A stretch of DNA of 5,902 bases from an uncultured Campylobacter sp. GTDB lineage: Bacteria; Campylobacterota; Campylobacteria; Campylobacterales; Campylobacteraceae. The translations under genes and the position numbers were made by a program. Below the pieces are notes generated by a model. The model saw only the letters and a list, made by a program, of their open reading frames with translations, searched no databases and had not been told where the DNA came from. The stretch lies in the NCBI RefSeq assembly GCF_937997595.1, contig NZ_CALKTS010000231.1, positions 1 through 5,902 of the forward strand. The letters run 5' to 3'. Of this stretch, positions 4,468 to 5,902 are shown piece by piece (position 1 is the first letter of the stretch; the number at the start of each line of letters is the position of its first letter).

Positions 4468-5902
4468 TTAGCCTATATTCTCTCCGGCAATCATACCAAA
4501 TGTTAAGCAGTCAGCTATCGCCACGCTACCTAAGCGGCTGGCTCCGTGTACGCCGCCCGTGATCTCGCCTGCTGCAAATAATCTTGGAATAGGCATCTCT
4601 GTTTGTAGAGAGATGACCTGAGCTTTGGTATTGATATCGATACCGCCCATGGTGTGGTGAAGCTTCGGCGTACCGCGCATAGCGTAGAAAGGCGGTTTAG
4701 AGATATCTACGCCGTTTGTAGTGGTTTTATCCATAGGTTTGCCAAAGTCTTCGTCTTTGCCTGATTTAACGAAGCCGTTATATCTCTCGACGGTCTTTTT
4801 TAGCTCTGCGGCAGGGATTTTATAAAAAGCCGCTAGTTCGTCTAAGGTTTCAAATTTCTTTAGTACGCCAGATTCCAGCGGTTTAGTGTAGTGTTCAGGT
4901 ATGACCATATTTTTTACGCCCTCAGAGTCGCAGAAGTTGATAGGATAGATATCCGCTTTTGCGTCGATTACTTTAAACATAGCTTGAGAGCGGGTGCGGC
5001 GGTCCGCTAGCTCGTTCATATAGCGTTTGCCGGTTCTTGGATCGACTGAGATACCGTAGCGGAAGCTTCCGTTTACGTTAAACATAGAGCCCACGCCAAA
5101 TCCCTTTTCATCAGGACATGCCCATGGACCGAATTGTATCCAGCTTAGCTGCACTGGAGTTGCGCCGATTCTAAACGCCTCTTTCATAGCGCCTGCGGTT
5201 GCGCCCGGGTGGTTGGTGCTATCTGTGGTAGGTAGGATAGATGGATCTTGAACCTGTCTAAAGAATACGTCGCGGCAAAATCCCCCTGCAGCTAGTACTA
5301 CGCCTTTTTTAGCTTTTATAGTCTTTTTAGTTCCGGTAGTGTTTTCGGCGTCGTCTTTTTGGCTCTTTGAGTCGAATTTATAATCCTCTCTAATGATCAC
5401 GCCGTCTACGCCGCCATCTTCGCCTAGGACAAATTCGTCAAATTTAGCTCTTTGTCTTAGCTCGCAGCCTTGTAGGTTTTTAAAGTATTCTACCATCGGC
5501 TGAACGATACCTGAGCCTGAACCGTTAGCTGTTTGAAGCGATCTAGGTACGCTGTGTCCGCCTGCATGAGTAACTTTATCTATGTATTTAGCGCCGCATT
5601 TTAGAGTTAGTTTATATGCGTCTTGCGCGCGAGTAGCGATGGTGTCGATGAGATCTACGTGGTTTAGTCCGCGGCCGGCTTTTAGACAGTCTTTGATAAA
5701 TAGCTCGTTGCTATCTTTGATGCCTTCGGCTTTTTGCTTGTCGCTGTTTGGAACGGCAAATATTCCGCCGTTAATAACGGAGTTACCGCCTACGCGTCCC
5801 ATCTTTTCTAGGATTAGGACTTTATTGCCCTTTTCGGCTGCAGTGATACCGGCTGCAAGTCCTGCAAAACCGGAACCAACGATAACTACGTCCCACTCTT
5901 CG
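4468..5902 (-). CDS. fccA: Periplasmic FAD flavoprotein of a flavocytochrome c reductase, 5' end outside window
   Basis: The frame stays open to the window edge, so the gene starts beyond 5902; 477 residues are visible. They begin just before the FAD Rossmann motif DVVIVGSGFAGLAAG and continue to LILEKMGRVGGNS. The family is that of Shewanella fumarate reductase, without a fused haem domain in the visible part. Conserved features are NELADR, whose Arg (codon 4999-5001) aligns with the catalytic proton donor Arg402; LHHTMGGI with the substrate-binding His504; and GGVHGASRLG with Arg544. The stretch that in Shewanella holds His365, Glu378 and Arg381 here reads IQFGPWACPDEKGFG and lacks them. 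I infer a 2-enoate reductase for something other than fumarate. From memory, Wolinella fccABC is tied to methacrylate reduction, and mature FccA there is about this length, so little more than the signal peptide should be missing. FccB and FccC encoded downstream would supply electrons. Confidence 0.88.
   Translation of the reverse strand, partial: EEWDVVIVGSGFAGLAAGITAAEKGNKVLILEKMGRVGGNSVINGGIFAVPNSDKQKAEGIKDSNELFIKDCLKAGRGLNHVDLIDTIATRAQDAYKLTLKCGAKYIDKVTHAGGHSVPRSLQTANGSGSGIVQPMVEYFKNLQGCELRQRAKFDEFVLGEDGGVDGVIIREDYKFDSKSQKDDAENTTGTKKTIKAKKGVVLAAGGFCRDVFFRQVQDPSILPTTDSTNHPGATAGAMKEAFRIGATPVQLSWIQFGPWACPDEKGFGVGSMFNVNGSFRYGISVDPRTGKRYMNELADRRTRSQAMFKVIDAKADIYPINFCDSEGVKNMVIPEHYTKPLESGVLKKFETLDELAAFYKIPAAELKKTVERYNGFVKSGKDEDFGKPMDKTTTNGVDISKPPFYAMRGTPKLHHTMGGIDINTKAQVISLQTEMPIPRLFAAGEITGGVHGASRLGSVAIADCLTFGMIAGENIG

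Noticed and set aside
5800..5802. ATG at 5802 as the fccA start
   Set aside because: It falls inside the FAD-binding region. The frame continues upstream through the GSGFAG dinucleotide-binding motif to the window edge, so the true start is outside.

Overview
The window reads as a chromosomal segment of a Campylobacter-like epsilonproteobacterium. Three things point there: the frequent AAATTT/TAAAATTTT words, the Wolinella-type fccABC gene order, and codon use that mixes GC-rich and AT-rich genes. The proline genes are GC-rich, which would suit one of the higher-GC oral Campylobacter species (C. gracilis, C. showae or C. rectus type). That species-level guess is an inference. Every gene I can support is on the minus strand, so transcription runs from high to low coordinates.

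Right part (about 3124-5902): a periplasmic reductase module. A FAD flavoprotein (fccA; its 5' end is outside the window) is followed by an intrinsic terminator and a repeat-rich 244-bp spacer. Then come a small secreted tetraheme cytochrome c (fccB) and a membrane-anchored NapC/NrfH-type tetraheme quinol dehydrogenase (fccC), overlapping by ATGA. The likely electron path is menaquinol to FccC to FccB to FccA to an unsaturated organic acid in the periplasm. Several residues that bind fumarate in Shewanella flavocytochrome c3 are not conserved, so the acceptor is probably not fumarate.

Middle (2760-3123): 364 bp without an intact gene. It holds a 21-codon stub that looks like the start of a response regulator, a perfect 11-bp palindrome, an open frame without a start codon that may be a gene remnant, and a good -10 box for proB.

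Left part (1-2759): proB (glutamate 5-kinase), a 51-residue exported EF-hand peptide, an AT-rich island, and proA (glutamate-5-semialdehyde dehydrogenase, cut by the window edge). The island separates the two proline genes. It encodes an Abi_2/AbiF-like protein with a HEPN RNase motif, and just upstream on the same strand lies a compact multi-stem RNA-like structure. This matches the layout of AbiF-type toxin genes with an associated structured RNA, proposed relatives of the ancestor of Cas13. It is the most interesting system in the window. The toxin-like gene ends 9 bp before proA, so proA probably shares its transcript.
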